A DNA stretch of 64,000 bases from Gnetum montanum (GCA_015680685.1 MNCI01011971.1:37488-101487); one strand, 5' to 3'. Positions 12,501-24,188 are shown, numbered from the stretch's first letter. Program-made: numbers and translations. The notes: generated by a model not told the origin, from the letters alone.

Positions 12501-13283
12501 CACATCTATGACAGTGAGGGGAGGATCCAAAGTCCATTCCCTATCCAGCCATTCGAGATTTCTACATCTAGAAAAGAAGTCAGCATAGCAGGTTAGGTAT
12601 TCTAGGATTTTGAATGCTAGTTGTCCCATGATAGCAGCCCGTACATTGCTAATAGAAGTTAATTCACTTATAGCTCTTTCGGTCAATGATAATGTATCAT
12701 TATCGCCTAGGAGGCCTCTTTCATTGATGAAGAATCTACATCACAGAAGATAGGTGAATTTTTTACACTCAATGTGAATTTAAATAGTAGTTAGCATACT
12801 GCAACACAGCGAGAAGAAACAAAATAGAAAAACTTACTCGCCTGCGTAATGCACGGTACCAGGTGGATTCTGGAAGTAAGTTCTGAGATGATGGTCCAAA
12901 AATAGAGTGTTGTAGGCATGATAACAGTTAAATCTGGGCATCTCCCAGATCCAACTCAAATGCCTCAAACCTCTAGTGCTCTGTTCCCTATCTTGCCCCC
13001 GCACAGTTTCAATCGTGTCGTTTGTCAGGAACGCCAAGACTCTTTGTGTTGAACCAACCAGTAGTGTCTCCAAAATAGCAACAGCTACATTGCCTGGTAG
13101 ATGTGACTAGACGATTACGCTGTAATTACGAAGCAAAAATTGCAAGAACCCTTGCATGCCCCTTCGGAACCACACCACCTCCTCCTTTATACGAGCATGA
13201 GGAGGAGGAACATTGGCCGCGGGAACATGCATGCAGTATAGAACACCCATGATGTCCAAAACGATTAGGACAAGCTTTAGCAT
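9518..13283 (-). pseudogene. Antisense multi-exon gene inside the Tat-like element
   Basis: Opposite to gag-pol, the minus strand has long frames broken mainly by TAG, TAA or TGA. Block 1, 13283-12838, starts MLKLVLIVLDIMG and has one stop. The next bases are GTAAGT; a 102-bp intron (12837-12736) contains TGCTAAC and ends TGATGTAG. The two codon parts (GA, A) join in phase. Block 2, 12735-11349, is one frame of about 460 codons with about five stops. Block 3 is 11208-11008; block 4, about 10670-9990, is E/K/Q-rich and coiled-coil-like; block 5, about 9800-9518, has an acidic C-terminus. Splice sites of blocks 3-5 are not settled. I do not recognise the protein. Antisense ORFs are known from some Tat-lineage elements. 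Confidence 0.7.
12736..12837 (-). other. Predicted intron of the antisense gene
   Basis: 102 bp on the minus strand: donor GTAAGT, T-rich stretch, branch-like TGCTAAC, acceptor GATGTAG. It joins GGC-GA to A-TTC so that the upstream and downstream open frames are continuous. This is the strongest splice evidence for the antisense gene. Confidence 0.7.
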
Positions 13284-13289
13284 AATACT

Positions 13290-14470
13290 ATATAATAAAA
13301 AAATATTACTATTAGATAAACCATTTAGACATGAACATTGATCATGCTACATTAGGGTTCTCATGATCCCCAGAAAATTATAGAGCATACTTGAGACGCA
13401 CAGCCAAAATCGCCCAAACCCTTGCAACAGCTCAAGGTCTGTCCCTGACAACGGTGATGAAAGCAATACTTCGTATTACCCCAGCATAACACGTAACTAT
13501 TACAGACAAGAAAAAGAAAAGAAATAGAACCCTGATTATGCCACGCATGGATACAATACTTAGATTCTTTCCAGCTACATATTACATCTGCACAGTATTA
13601 CTCAATACTACCCAAGCCTTCGTGATGATACAAAGTCCGTATTCAAGAGTAATATAACAAACCACAATAGCTCAGTCCTTATGAATAGATATTAACACCT
13701 AACGCAACATGCACATTTAAAATAAATACAACTACAACACTGCAACAAACATAATAATAGTGCAAAAGGATGGACAACAAATTACCGGTTAAGTAGAGTA
13801 ACTTCTCGAGTCTCGACTCTGGCCTGCGAAGCTCACTGCAAACTTTCCTACACTTCGTCAATCTTAGCCAGTTTGGCATTCTTTCCTTTGACCTTCGGTG
13901 CCATAATTGCAATTGAACAGAATCTTTGCAAAATCATCTGTTCATGAATTGCTCACGCTTCCTTTCTACTATAGCTGGATCCAAATTCGCGATATCTGTA
14001 ACTTGTTTTGAGTATGAACCACTGGTTTATAAAAAAAATTCTTAAAACTAACTTTTCTTTTTGCCTGATCAATACGAAAATTTCTCGAAACGCTAGTGTC
14101 AGTATGACATGAAACGCGAAGATCAGGGCATTAATTTCATAGATATCGTGTGGATCACGGTCCGAAATGACCCTAAACTAATACATAATTTATCATCTCA
14201 TAATCCGGCTGCATTAACTATGGTCTTTACAAAAATTCAAATTTCATGACACGCTAGACACGCCACGTTGCTTCTTTCATCTTATTTCATATGCTAGCAT
14301 CTAGGAAGCCCAGCTCGTCATTGTTTTACAAACTATGCATATTTGTAACTATCCACTAAGATCTTAAACTAGAAGCTTCTCTAATACGTAACCCTAACGC
14401 AAAGAAAAAACAAACTCTTATCGTTCAACAGATTGGCAGAAAAACAATGGAACAACTTCCATTTTTGACA
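13290..14470. other. Insert between antisense gene and RT, no gene seen
   Basis: This is the region upstream of the antisense gene. The minus-strand frame 13679-13912 has no recognisable domain; it could be a 5' exon or chance. At about 14158 one copy of the CCGAAATG...CCTAAACTA repeat phrase occurs. A promoter for the antisense gene would lie here, but I see no convincing TATA box. Confidence 0.5.
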
Positions 14471-14559
14471 TTTTTGCAGGGCAATTCGCAAATGGATGCA
14501 ACTTTATCCACACCCTTAACCTTAACAGGCCCATATGGGGAGACCATTAGATAGCTTAA

Positions 14560-15850
14560 TTACATGCTGATAGAAACAAACCCTTCCCTTTGTGATGCAA
14601 CCATAGCAACATCAGAAATATCCCCAAATTGGCCAGAACATCTGGCCTGAACTCTAGACCTGGAGGCTGGTGATGTGATCGAGGACCCTCTTAATGAGGT
14701 CCCTGTGGTTACGCAAAAAGGTGAAAATAAAACTCTCAGGGTTAGTTCCCTCCTATAACAATAGACATAGAGTGGCATAATGCAAGTGCTCCAAGGTAAC
14801 GCTGCTATATTTGCGTGGTCATATGAAGACATGCCAGGATTAGACCCGAGATTAATACAGCATAACATAATCTTAGACCCATGCATCAAAGTAATTAGAC
14901 AGAAGGCACGAAAGATTAAGCCAAAAATTGCACTAGTAGTGCGTAATGATATTACTAAGCTATATCAGGCTGGTTTCATTCATGCAGTTGATTACTCAGA
15001 CTGGGTGTCCAACATCGTAGTTGTTTATAAGAAAACTGGAATCATATGCATCTGCATAGACTTCCAGGATCTGAACAAAGCTACGATTAAGGATAATTTC
15101 CTGTTACTGAGTATCGACCAACTGATCGATACAACAACTGGTCACATGCTTCTATCCTTTATGTATGGCTTCTCAGGTTATAATCAAATTCGTATTAATC
15201 TGGAGCACCAATTGACCACAACATTCATGATGCCCTGGGGGACCTTCTATTACACTATGATGCCTTTCAGGCTAAAAAATATTAGGGCAATGTATCAATG
15301 ACCCATGACATACATCTTTAGTGACTACCTTTTAGGGAGATTGAACAACTACGTAGATGACATAGCTTTCAAGTATATAAAGTTGAAAGATCATTCAAAA
15401 GACCTCGAGTTAGTCCTTAAACGATGCCTCAAGCATGACTTACATCTCAATCCAAAGAAATGCGTATTCGGAGTCAAAACTGGATGCATATTGGGGTTTG
15501 TAGTATCAGATACTGGCATCCGAGTTGATCCTGACAAGGTTAAAGCCATCGTTGATTTATCACCACCTACAAACCTTAAGAAACTACGTGGGTTGTAGGG
15601 AAGACTACAATTTATCAGGCAGTTCATTTCGAAGTTAATAGATAAATTACATCTCATGCACCATCTCCTCAAGAAGGGTGTTAATTTTGAATGGACCGAT
15701 GACTGCCAGCGTGCATTTGACAATTTAAAAAAGGAGTTGCAACATTTACCAACAGTTTTTCCGCCACAAAGGTATCAACCTTTTAACATTTATCTAGCAA
15801 ACTCGGACATGTCTATAGCTGTGTTACTTTGCCAAAAACTCAGACATAGT
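14560..15850 (+). pseudogene. Tat-like reverse transcriptase
   Basis: One frame runs from about 14780 to 15900 with TGA at 15299 and TAG at about 15596, both explicable as former Arg and Gln codons. It shows AIFAWSYEDMPGLDP, then the RT fingers and palm (CICIDFQDLNKATIKDNFLL, SFMYGFSGYNQIRI, TTTFMMPWGTFYYTMMPF), then the catalytic NYVDDIAF and thumb SDTGIRVDPDKVKAIVDL. It ends in FEWTDDCQRAFDNLKKEL, the start of the RNase H-like linker. Upstream, the same frame reaches 14560 with stops. RT copies the element RNA into cDNA in the particle. Confidence 0.9.
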
Positions 15851-16895
15851 ACACAAGGGGCTATGTGGAGGACACGTAGCCTCGCGACCCATGGCCGCTA
15901 AGATCATACGCCTAGGGTACTATTGGCCATACATGGAAAAAGATTGCCTTACCAAAGTTAAGATGTGTGATACGTTCTAGCATTACACAAACCTAATACA
16001 CGTGTCGCCAATCGAGTTACACACTACATAGATTACTTGGCCATTCCAATGATGGGGACTAGATATCATAGGTCCCATCGCACCTAAATCTTCCGCATGA
16101 CATAGTTTCATTATCACCACCATTGAGTATTTCACGAAGTGGGTTGAGGTCATCCCCCTATGGAACATTACATCTCAACAAGTCTGCCATTTCATCTTAG
16201 ACAATATTGTAACTAGATTTGGGCTCCCTGTGACTATTGTGATTGACAACGGGCCACAATTTAGTAGTATAGAAACCAAATCTTTTTACGATAATCTTGG
16301 TATCAGGCAATATTTTTCTTCACCCTACTACCAGCAAGCAAATGGTCAAGTAGAAGAAACAAACAAGGTAATTATCAATGTGCTCAAGAAGATGCTCAGC
16401 AACAACAAAAAACGATGCCATGAAAAAATCCTCTAGGTGCTATGGACGTATTGTATGACATGCAGGACAGCTACAGACAAGATGCCCTATAGTCTAGTAT
16501 ATGGATCCGAAGCATTTTTTCCCTTGGAATTATAGGTTCCCTCATTGTGGATGGTCCTCTCCATAGTTATAAATGAGACTCAACAAAATGAGTCTAAAAT
16601 CGTGGATTTAAACTCAGTAGAAGAGAAGCACATCCAGATGCTTAACATCATCAAAAGATATTAGGATAAACAAAGACATAAGCATCGGCACAATCTGCAT
16701 CAACGACTGATCAAGAAGGGATACTTAGTTCTCAAGGCCATTCGTGAACTAGTAGGCAAATTCTCTACAAACTGGGAAGGCCCTTTCCTGGTCATCACCG
16801 CATACGGTAATGGAGAATTCCAGTTAGCGAATATCGATGACAACGAGCACTCGAACGCAGTGAATCATCTGTATTTGAAGCAATATTACGTCTAA
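15850..16895 (+). pseudogene. Tat-like integrase; RNase H largely missing before it
   Basis: Directly after the linker the sequence jumps to an integrase N-terminus (AAKIIRLGYYWPYMEKDC), so most of the RNase H domain (usually over 100 residues) is deleted. The core follows: WGLDIIGP with the first Asp, TKWVEVIPLWN, RFGLPVTIVIDNGPQFSS with the second Asp, and YYQQANGQVEETNK with the Glu, so the DDE triad is present. After stops the C-terminal domain shows FSTNWEGPFLVITAYGNGEF, the GPF module. Frame breaks near 15970, 16030, 16090 and 16435 kill the ORF. Confidence 0.88.
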
Positions 16896-16934
16896 ACATT
16901 GACTCGGTTGAAACGCAAGGTAATAAACATCCGC

Positions 16935-17395
16935 AACGACGTAAAACTGGAAATGTTGTACACGTTCGCTACAACATAAAACTAGCAAAGTTGTACACGT
17001 CCACTATGACATAAAACTGGCAAATTTGTACACGTTTGCTATGACGTAAATCTGGTAAAGTTGTACACACCAACTAGAATGTAAAACTGGCTTTCTTGCA
17101 TGCGTCCGCCAAGACGCTAAATTGGCAAAGTTTCCTACCGTTCGCCATGACGTGAAACTAGCAAGGTAAGCATACGTCTGCTAAGATGCTAAACTAGCAC
17201 AGATTTTTTCCTAGGTCACGATGTAAAATTGACAACCACAGCATGGTCTGCAGGGACCATAAACTAGCTCTTCCATTGTCCGCTACAACGTAAAACTAGC
17301 AGGTTTCAGTCTACCTAGACATTAAACCAGGACCACGGTCTACTGCGACTTAAAACCAGCAACAACGGTCACCTAGGACCCAAAATTGGAATCCA
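16935..17395 (+). repeat. 35-bp minisatellite downstream of integrase
   Basis: About 13-14 degenerate units of 30-36 bp. Each has a core TAAAACTRGC followed by AAAGTTGTACACGTYCGCTA and then YGACG. Copies grow more divergent towards 17390. Tandem repeats between pol and the 3' LTR are known from other Tat-lineage elements. The core is shared with the repeats at about 9055-9350. Confidence 0.85.
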
Positions 17396-18565
17396 TCAAC
17401 AGGTAATCCATGAAGCAAGCAAGAATGGTCATTCTTGCACTGCATCCCTACCAAATGGTATGGGTAAGGTGTTGGAACAAATGCAACGCCGCTACCCCAC
17501 TGACATCCTATTGATTCCTTGGACATGCCGAAAGGCATACTACAGACCCCTCAGAGATGTTGCTATGATAGCTGCTCTGTAGTTGTAGATCCTGGGATCA
17601 ACTTTGCTGCTTGGGGCTCTAAAGAAACTATGGTTCTCCATAGTCTCGGTGGCCTCCATCCATCGCCATCACCAAACTCCAGCTTAGCAGATTCATCTGA
17701 ATGGTCCTTTGCCCAGTTATTTGAGCAAGATGAATCTAGCTATTGACGGTGGCTTCATGAACCACACCATCAACATTGGGATCCTTGGCCCTTGCTACAG
17801 TCCCTATTTTATGACCTACATTCTCCTTTTCTCTTTGGACGGTGCTTGTTTCAACAGTCTCCCTCCTTAGCGATTAGGACAATTACTTTTGTGCTCTGCT
17901 CTATGTTATGTTTTGCAGGTTACTTGTTACGACAACGTTGATCGAGAATGCATTCATTAGAAGGTGAAGCGTCATGGCGTTCTGAAGTGGATGCTTAGAT
18001 TAGTCTGGCTACTTAGGAGTGCAAACCCTACGTCTCCCTCCATCGGATACCTTACTTCGCTTTCCCCTTCCCTTGTCCTCATGAAAACCTTTACCTCTTC
18101 TTTGCTTCTACAAAGTGTGAACATTCAATCAAATTCTGTTGCATCATCACGTCCATGAACTGGCATAACGCAACTCACCTAGTGGAATGTAATTAAAAAA
18201 AAAGGCAAAGCTTGGCAAAATGGATGTAAAACAACTCATCCAGGCCACGCGGGTGCAACAAAACTTGTCCATGCAAGTCCTTGATATACAGTATGATGAT
18301 GTAACCTCTCGCAAATACATTCACGGAAGGACGTAATGACTTGTTCGCAAAATTTTCATGTTCACATGCTTGAGTCTTCCCTGAACCTCCCTCCTCTCAC
18401 TTCTGTAAAATCCCTCATATGCTTCCTTCCCTCCCCTGCCTTTACACTTTCAAGTTTGACAGAGCAACATTTGAGCAATCTCCGATGGATACTGTTGATG
18501 CATTTACCTCTTTGGTGTTTCATATTCTTTGTCTATGTCTTTCGGGCAAGCCCTCTAAACGTCAA
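17396..18565 (+). other. 3' untranslated region of the Tat-like element
   Basis: About 1.2 kb between the minisatellite and the polypurine tract. The open frames at 17519-17746, 17964-18158 and 18336-18704 lack recognisable domains; the last runs into the LTR. I see no supported gene. Confidence 0.6.
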
Positions 18566-18579
18566 CAAAGAGGGGCCAT
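18566..18579 (+). promoter_or_regulatory. Polypurine tract
   Basis: AAAGAGGGGCCAT directly precedes the 3' LTR start. It is the plus-strand primer of reverse transcription and fixes both the LTR boundary and the element's orientation. Confidence 0.8.
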
Positions 18580-20041
18580 TGAAACACTATGAAAATTTTG
18601 AGGCCTCAACAGTTCAGAAAAATCTAGCGATTCAGGCAAGGAGTCGCAACAAGGCATGGCATAGCAAGTTCCCTTTTCGATTAAAGTTGCATAATGCAGC
18701 GTAATGTCAAAAGGCAGTCCACCGCAACACCAAAGATGGCAAATATTCAAGACTTCAATGACCCAGGAAAAATCCTAAGGTTTAGACAACAATCTGGAGC
18801 ATGCCGTGCATTTTAGCAAGTTTTCCTTCTTGGATTAAGGGGCCTATTACGCTGCATTACACAACGTGGTGTAATAAACCCCAGAAGGATTGATTAGAAA
18901 TAGAGGAAGGGTAGCGACAATACTTCAATTTCTTGTAGGTTTGCTATTTTATGCTAAATTATGGTATGAAGCGTAGTTTGGTATGATGCAGTGTAATCTA
19001 GCAGGATGCAGCGTAATTTGGCATGATGTAGCATAATCCAGAATGATACAGTGTAATCTAGCATAACGTAGTGTAATACAAGCCATGATAGAGATAGCAT
19101 AATTCAAATATCAGCAGTTCACATGCTACAATACCCTTTTTAGTGTGTCGCTACGTAATCTAAGAACAGTTTTTCGTCAAAACTCCAAACACGAGTGGTT
19201 TATGATGCATTACACTTCAGAGCATAATACAGCATGGCACCACAAGCTTCAACAACAAACACATCAAGTCAACAACATTTTTTAGGTTTAGGACATGCGT
19301 CATCTAAACCACATTTTTCTCCTAACCCTAATCTTATAAATACTCTAGTCGACAAAGATCAAAGGGTTGACAAAAAATTTTCCTAAGATTAACAGATTTT
19401 CTCTGTGGGCAATTTTTTCCTTCCATTGGCAATGTTTGGTAAGTATTAGCAAGGATTGATAAGAGAACAAAGAGGATCAGTAATTGCAAGAATATCGAAG
19501 GAAGTTGGCAAGAACCTTTGGTCAGAAATAGCTGTTTGACAGACATTCTGCTTCAGGACCGACCTCCTTGTACGTAGATCTTCTAGAACAAGGTAGATCA
19601 ACGTTTGCTTACTTCATCTTTGAAGAAATTTCTTGTTTTTGGCATGTACTTTTCTTAAATCGATGTCTACTTGTAATCATTGTATCTAATATATTTGGTT
19701 TGTAAGTTGAATCCCAGATCTTGCGATTTCCTGCATTCTAAATTTGATCTCTTGTTCCCTATTTACACGAATCTCGCAAATTGCTTTAAATCGATTACAT
19801 TGTTTTCAATTATCTTTGAAGTTAGCAATATTATATCTTTTCATAAAGAACCATCAGTTTGTCATCTAAATATCAAAAAATGTTTACTCAACAAGTAAGT
19901 ACCTGTATGATCAACAAGACCATTCAAGGCACCTCAAATTTGTTTTCTCTCCAGCACGATCCTCGCACGGATCCGGGGTTAGAACTATGTACACAAACTT
20001 TCATTCGGTATTTCCAGCGATCGATGTTTTTCTTCATTACA
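18580..20041 (+). repeat. 3' LTR of the Tat-like element
   Basis: Same length (1462 bp) and order as 3311-4772, with TATA at 19335-19342 and the minisatellite at about 18970-19085. It ends CA at 20040-20041, followed by AATCC (duplication) and then the interrupted RT of E1. Confidence 0.95.
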
Positions 20042-20790
20042 AATCCCTTCTTGTGAAATTCGTTGCTCCAACACAATGTCATCTTGGACCATGAGATGAC
20101 TCTTTTGCTAGTTAAGCCATAGATTTTTTTCCATACATCTTTTTAGTACTTACTCAAGGCAATTTGAGGCTTGCTTAAACATAGCTCCATAGGTGGAGAA
20201 GTCATCCATGAATACTTCCACACCATTACTAATGTATTGGTAAAAGATGCTAAGGACCAAGCATTGAAATGTTGTAGGGGAATTACATAAACTAAATGGC
20301 ATCTTACAATATGCAAAAGTCCCCTAGAAACTTGTGAATATTGTCATAGCTTGATCTTCTAGCACAATTTGGATTTGGTTATAGCCACTATAACCATACA
20401 ACAAGATATAATAGCAATGCTTGAAGATAGTGTCCAACACGTGGTCCACAAATGACAATGGAAAATGATCTTAAATATTTCCATGTTCAATAGCTTAAAT
20501 TTGATGTAGACCTATCACTTGACATCTTTCTTTGACATAATTACAAGTGGACTAAGCCACTCACGACCTGTGATGGGATAGATAAACCTTGCCTTGAGGA
20601 GTTACTCTATTTTCTCCTAAACAATCTACTTCAATCGAGGGTTTAGTTGTCTCTACAACTACCTTTTTGGCTTCATGGCTAGGTTGATGTAAATGTGATG
20701 CTGGTATATCCTTGGATCAATTCTAGTTAGCTCAGGACATGACCAAGCAAAGGCTATTGGCCATTTTTCAACCACCTTTAACAGCTTTTC
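20042..20790 (-). pseudogene. E1 reverse transcriptase (fingers-palm)
   Basis: Minus-strand motifs: VYPITGREWLSPLVIMSKK, then a shifted stretch covering the FSGYNQI region (GYSGYNQIQIVLEDQ), then GVEVFMDDFSTYGAMFKQ with the catalytic M-D-D, then SHLMVQDDIVLEQRISQEGI. FMDDFS is the form usual in Athila-lineage RT. Stops and frameshifts are frequent. Confidence 0.88.
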
Positions 20791-21430
20791 TTTTTATTCA
20801 AGAGCATATTTGGCATTGATTATTATTGGCTTATTACTATTTAATAATGCATAATTCATGCTAGTTGGTAGAGTTTTCAACTCTAAGGGCTTCTCCTTGA
20901 AGTTATTAGTGATTTTCAGCTTTGCCAAATAGGTATCATCATCTTTATCATTAGAAAGTTTGTGATAAAATTGGTCAAGTTCATCCATGCTTTCAACATA
21001 AGCACATGTTAGGCTCTCAGTTGGTTCCATGCATAATGTGCTACTTTCTAAGTCAACTGTCAACCATTAGATGCCCTCCTATTTTATGGTTGTTGTGTAT
21101 AGATACCTTTGAATATCTATTCCTTGTGCACACTGATTGCATGCTTTAATATATGTACTTTTGATGGATCAAATATTTTGCACGCAATTGCACCCATTAT
21201 CACAATACATGATGCATGGAATACGCTTCTTCTCCAACCTTTCAAATTCATTCTCCTTGAAGATTTCCAAGGAGAGGTCCCTTATATCCATTTGTGCATC
21301 AACTATGCTTAACCATGCCCTTCCCATAATGATGGGAAAGTTACCTTTGCATTTTTTGATCTTAATCATCAGTAGAAAATTAGAAGGATAGGACCACCCA
21401 CTAACTATGGTCATAATGTCTTCCACCAAT
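20791..21430 (-). pseudogene. E1 protease and protease-RT linker
   Basis: Frame 21169-21429 (minus) is the end of a retropepsin: GWSYPSNFLLMIKIKKC and NFPIIMGRAWLSIVDAQMD, where intact proteases have I-I-L-G-R-P-F/W-L. Frame 20794-21063 (minus) is the linker with KPLELKTLPTSMNYALLNSN, matching the LELKxLPxxLxYAFL block ahead of Athila RT. The first residues of the protease lie in broken frame to about 21,600. Confidence 0.82.
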
Positions 21431-21439
21431 CCAAAGGGA

Positions 21440-24170
21440 ATAGTGATTGACTAGTCTACCAATTCTAAATGGATATTTCCTTTTTGGAGAGGTGGTAGGT
21501 TCTAGACCTTGTACATGTCATGAGAGATGAGATTAACATTACAACCAGAATCAAGAAGAGCCTTGCATGGCTCATGTCTAATGATCTACAAGTAAATGAG
21601 TGGACTTCCTAGGTTAGATCTTTTCATGAAAATATTGCCATCCTTGATCCAATTGAAAATCGCATGAGTTAACATCACAATGTGGATCCAAGGTGGAATT
21701 TGATTTGAAGGGAACTTGAAGGTGTTTGATGTAGAGGATGAGAGTGTTGAACATGTAGGGTGGCTAGCCACATGAAGTTGTAAGGGTTTGGGAGGACTAT
21801 TGGATAAAAAAAAAGGTCATTTCCTAGATCGATTATCCAAACCATTCAATAGAAAAGTCAGTTGTGAATGTACAACCCTCATAGCATTTCGTTGCTATGA
21901 CTGTGGAGGAATTTCTCCTTGCATGGATGGAGTAGGAGGTAACTAGGTTGAGGGTAGAGGAATATGTCCAGATAGATGTAGAGGGTAATATGGATATGGG
22001 TTCTCTTCCCAAGTGTATGGTGAATGTGTTTGGTGGTACTTTGGAGGGAAATAGTAATGCTGAAATTAGGCATTGGTTACAGAACTTCTTAGAGAAATAG
22101 GTTGTTGTACATAATACCTATATGGATCTAGTTTCCTGTAAGGGTATTACTGCATTGGTGGTGGCATTCTTCACAATTGTGGTTGATGCCATTGTTGGGA
22201 TTGCTCATATGGTTGTGGTGGAGCTCAACTTGGGTAATAAGATTGTTGTTGTTGGTGGAACTACCTAGATTACCTTAAGGATAAGGCAATCATCTAGGTG
22301 CTTGCCTACGTGCTAGTCAAGGATTCAATGCATACACCCCAAACTTTTGTGAGTGTGACATCATAGGGCAACATCCATTTGGATGTTTGTATTGACAGAT
22401 GTCACAATCATGATCATCATCAAAGTTGGTTTCCACAACTTCCTCTATGGTAGCAGCTTTTCCCTTACATCTTTGATAGGCATGTTCAACTTCTTTTCTT
22501 CATAACAGTTTGGAACTTCTCATCCAAAGAGTCCCATAATTTATCAACCCTTTCTAAAATTTCATAAATAGATTTTTGAATAGGTAAGGTTTTTTTATTC
22601 ACCACTTCATTGAGTGATGACTCCTTGTCATAAAATCAAACCTCCCTTTTCCTAATGGAAAGGTCCCTATTATACACTTCTGCACTTTTTCTTTTTTGCA
22701 ACTTATCTTCTTCTTTTCCTACCTACTTAATTCAGATAGTCTTCCTTAGAGTTCTTCTAATTTCTTCTCTAAGCCCATCTATGATGTGGCGGAGTTGTTC
22801 CCTTTGAGAATAACCATGACTAGGGCATTGGTATAAGAGTGAATAATATCTACTCATGGTGGCATCCAAGGATTCATGTGTTCCTTGTTTCTAGCCTTAG
22901 ATTTGCCTTCTTATTTTGGACACTTTGGAGTATGTATGGTATTTATCATTAAATAGTTCTAACATGGTACTCCATCAGTGAATGAATTCTAGCTCCAAGG
23001 AAAAGTACCAACTTTTAACGTTCTTAATGAGTGTCCTTGGGAAAAGCTTTATTTTCTACTAATCATTTTAAATGTTTTATAAGGCATAGGCATTGTGAAA
23101 AGCTTGTAGATCTATCTATTGATCAAATTTTTATTCCCCTTCAAATCTTGGAATATTATTCATGTCTAAGTACTTGATCCTACTATCTTTCACATGCCTA
23201 GTTGGGATCTTTACTACCTCTACAATGTTGAGCATGCTTCGAGTCGCCAATAGAGGTTCATCATCATCATTGCATTGATGATTTCGATGATGATTTTTGC
23301 CACCTTTGTGTTCTTGATGACCTTGATGATCATTGTTGTCTCATTGATTACCTTCATCATGATTATTTCAATGGTAGCTTTTATGAGAACTAGAAAATGA
23401 AGAGGAATGTTTGGAATTAGATGAAGAGGATGGAGAGAAAGGTGGACTGCCACTACCATTGCAGTGTCTACCACCACCTCTTCACTCATTACATACATCA
23501 TCCTTAGATCCTTTATCATTGTGATGTTTACCGAGTCCCTACCTTGACTGTTACTTTTTCCTAAACCTGGTTTATGAACAGTGGATCATAGGTTTATGGC
23601 CACACACTTATCACCAACAATAAGGGATCCTATAGAAAACCTTCAAAGGAAGGATCCTCATTATCATCTTGATCTAGTAGGAACAAGGGATTAGTGAAAT
23701 GTTTCCCCTTCATAGTCTCGTGGTGCTTCTCTTGGTGTTGATCTCTCCTACATTATGTTTCATTAGGACATTTGTATTGAGTGTCATAACCATTCACAAC
23801 ATATTCCTCATGAATATCTGTTATGCCCAACTTCTTAAGAGCTTGAAATAACATCTTGGGCATAGATCGATCAAGGGGCAATATAATGTTACCCTCCATG
23901 TCATGCCATCATAGCTACTCATCTTAATGTAGGATAAAGATGAAGTTCGATAAATACTCATCTGGATGAGTATGTACCACTTTTCACTCCTATGGAACCA
24001 ATGGTTTGACATCTTCATGCCTATGAGAAGAAGACATTTTGGAACAAATAAAATAATTAGTGTGCTTTTGTAATTGAATGTTATTTGAGAGTGATGTTGA
24101 CCTTTGGTCCATCCAATGATATTAATAATGTTCACTAATCCTAGATAGCAAATGTTTTAACAAATGAAGT
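21440..24170 (-). pseudogene. E1 gag (degenerate)
   Basis: Lies between PBS and protease on the minus strand. Only short frames survive (21879-22073 serine/proline-rich; 23821-24135 near the N-terminus). A Cys-His box, CDICQYKHPNGC, at 22371-22406 is repeated in E2 and, decayed, in E4. Identity as gag rests on position and on this shared box. Confidence 0.7.
22371..22406 (-). other. Cys-His box in E1 gag
   Basis: CDICQYKHPNGC: spacing C-x2-C-x3-H-x3-C, shorter than the usual retroviral C-x2-C-x4-H-x4-C knuckle. The same spacing occurs at 38346-38381. Confidence 0.7.
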
Positions 24171-24172
24171 CC

Positions 24173-24188
24173 TTAGTACCAACATCAA
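24173..24188 (-). other. E1 primer-binding site (decayed)
   Basis: On the minus strand, directly after the LTR end, the sequence is TTGATGTTGGTACTAA. Its TTGGTACTA part parallels TTGGCACTA (E4) and TTGGCACCA (E3). It supports the 24189 LTR boundary. Confidence 0.5.

Larger units (their letters stand above)
3311..20041 (+). mobile_element. Complete Tat/Ogre-like Ty3/gypsy element nested in E1
   Basis: A 16,731-bp plus-strand LTR retrotransposon. Both LTRs are 1462 bp by my boundaries and start TGAAACAC. The 3' LTR ends CA; the left copy ends TA by mutation. Order: LTR, PBS, gag, protease, a 5-kb insert with an antisense gene, RT, a nearly absent RNase H, integrase, a 35-bp minisatellite, polypurine tract, LTR. 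Gag (KALNWYQALP, HFKYNL) and the protease (NLILGRSWL with SPIHQ) are of Tat-lineage type. Stops and frameshifts in every ORF make it non-autonomous. LTRs look about 90% identical, mostly transitions, so it is old but younger than E1. Confidence 0.93.

Noticed and set aside
23220-23519. Met/Ile-rich 99-codon minus frame with repetitive composition
   Set aside because: It falls inside E1 gag and arises from GAT/CAT trinucleotide-rich sequence; no independent gene.
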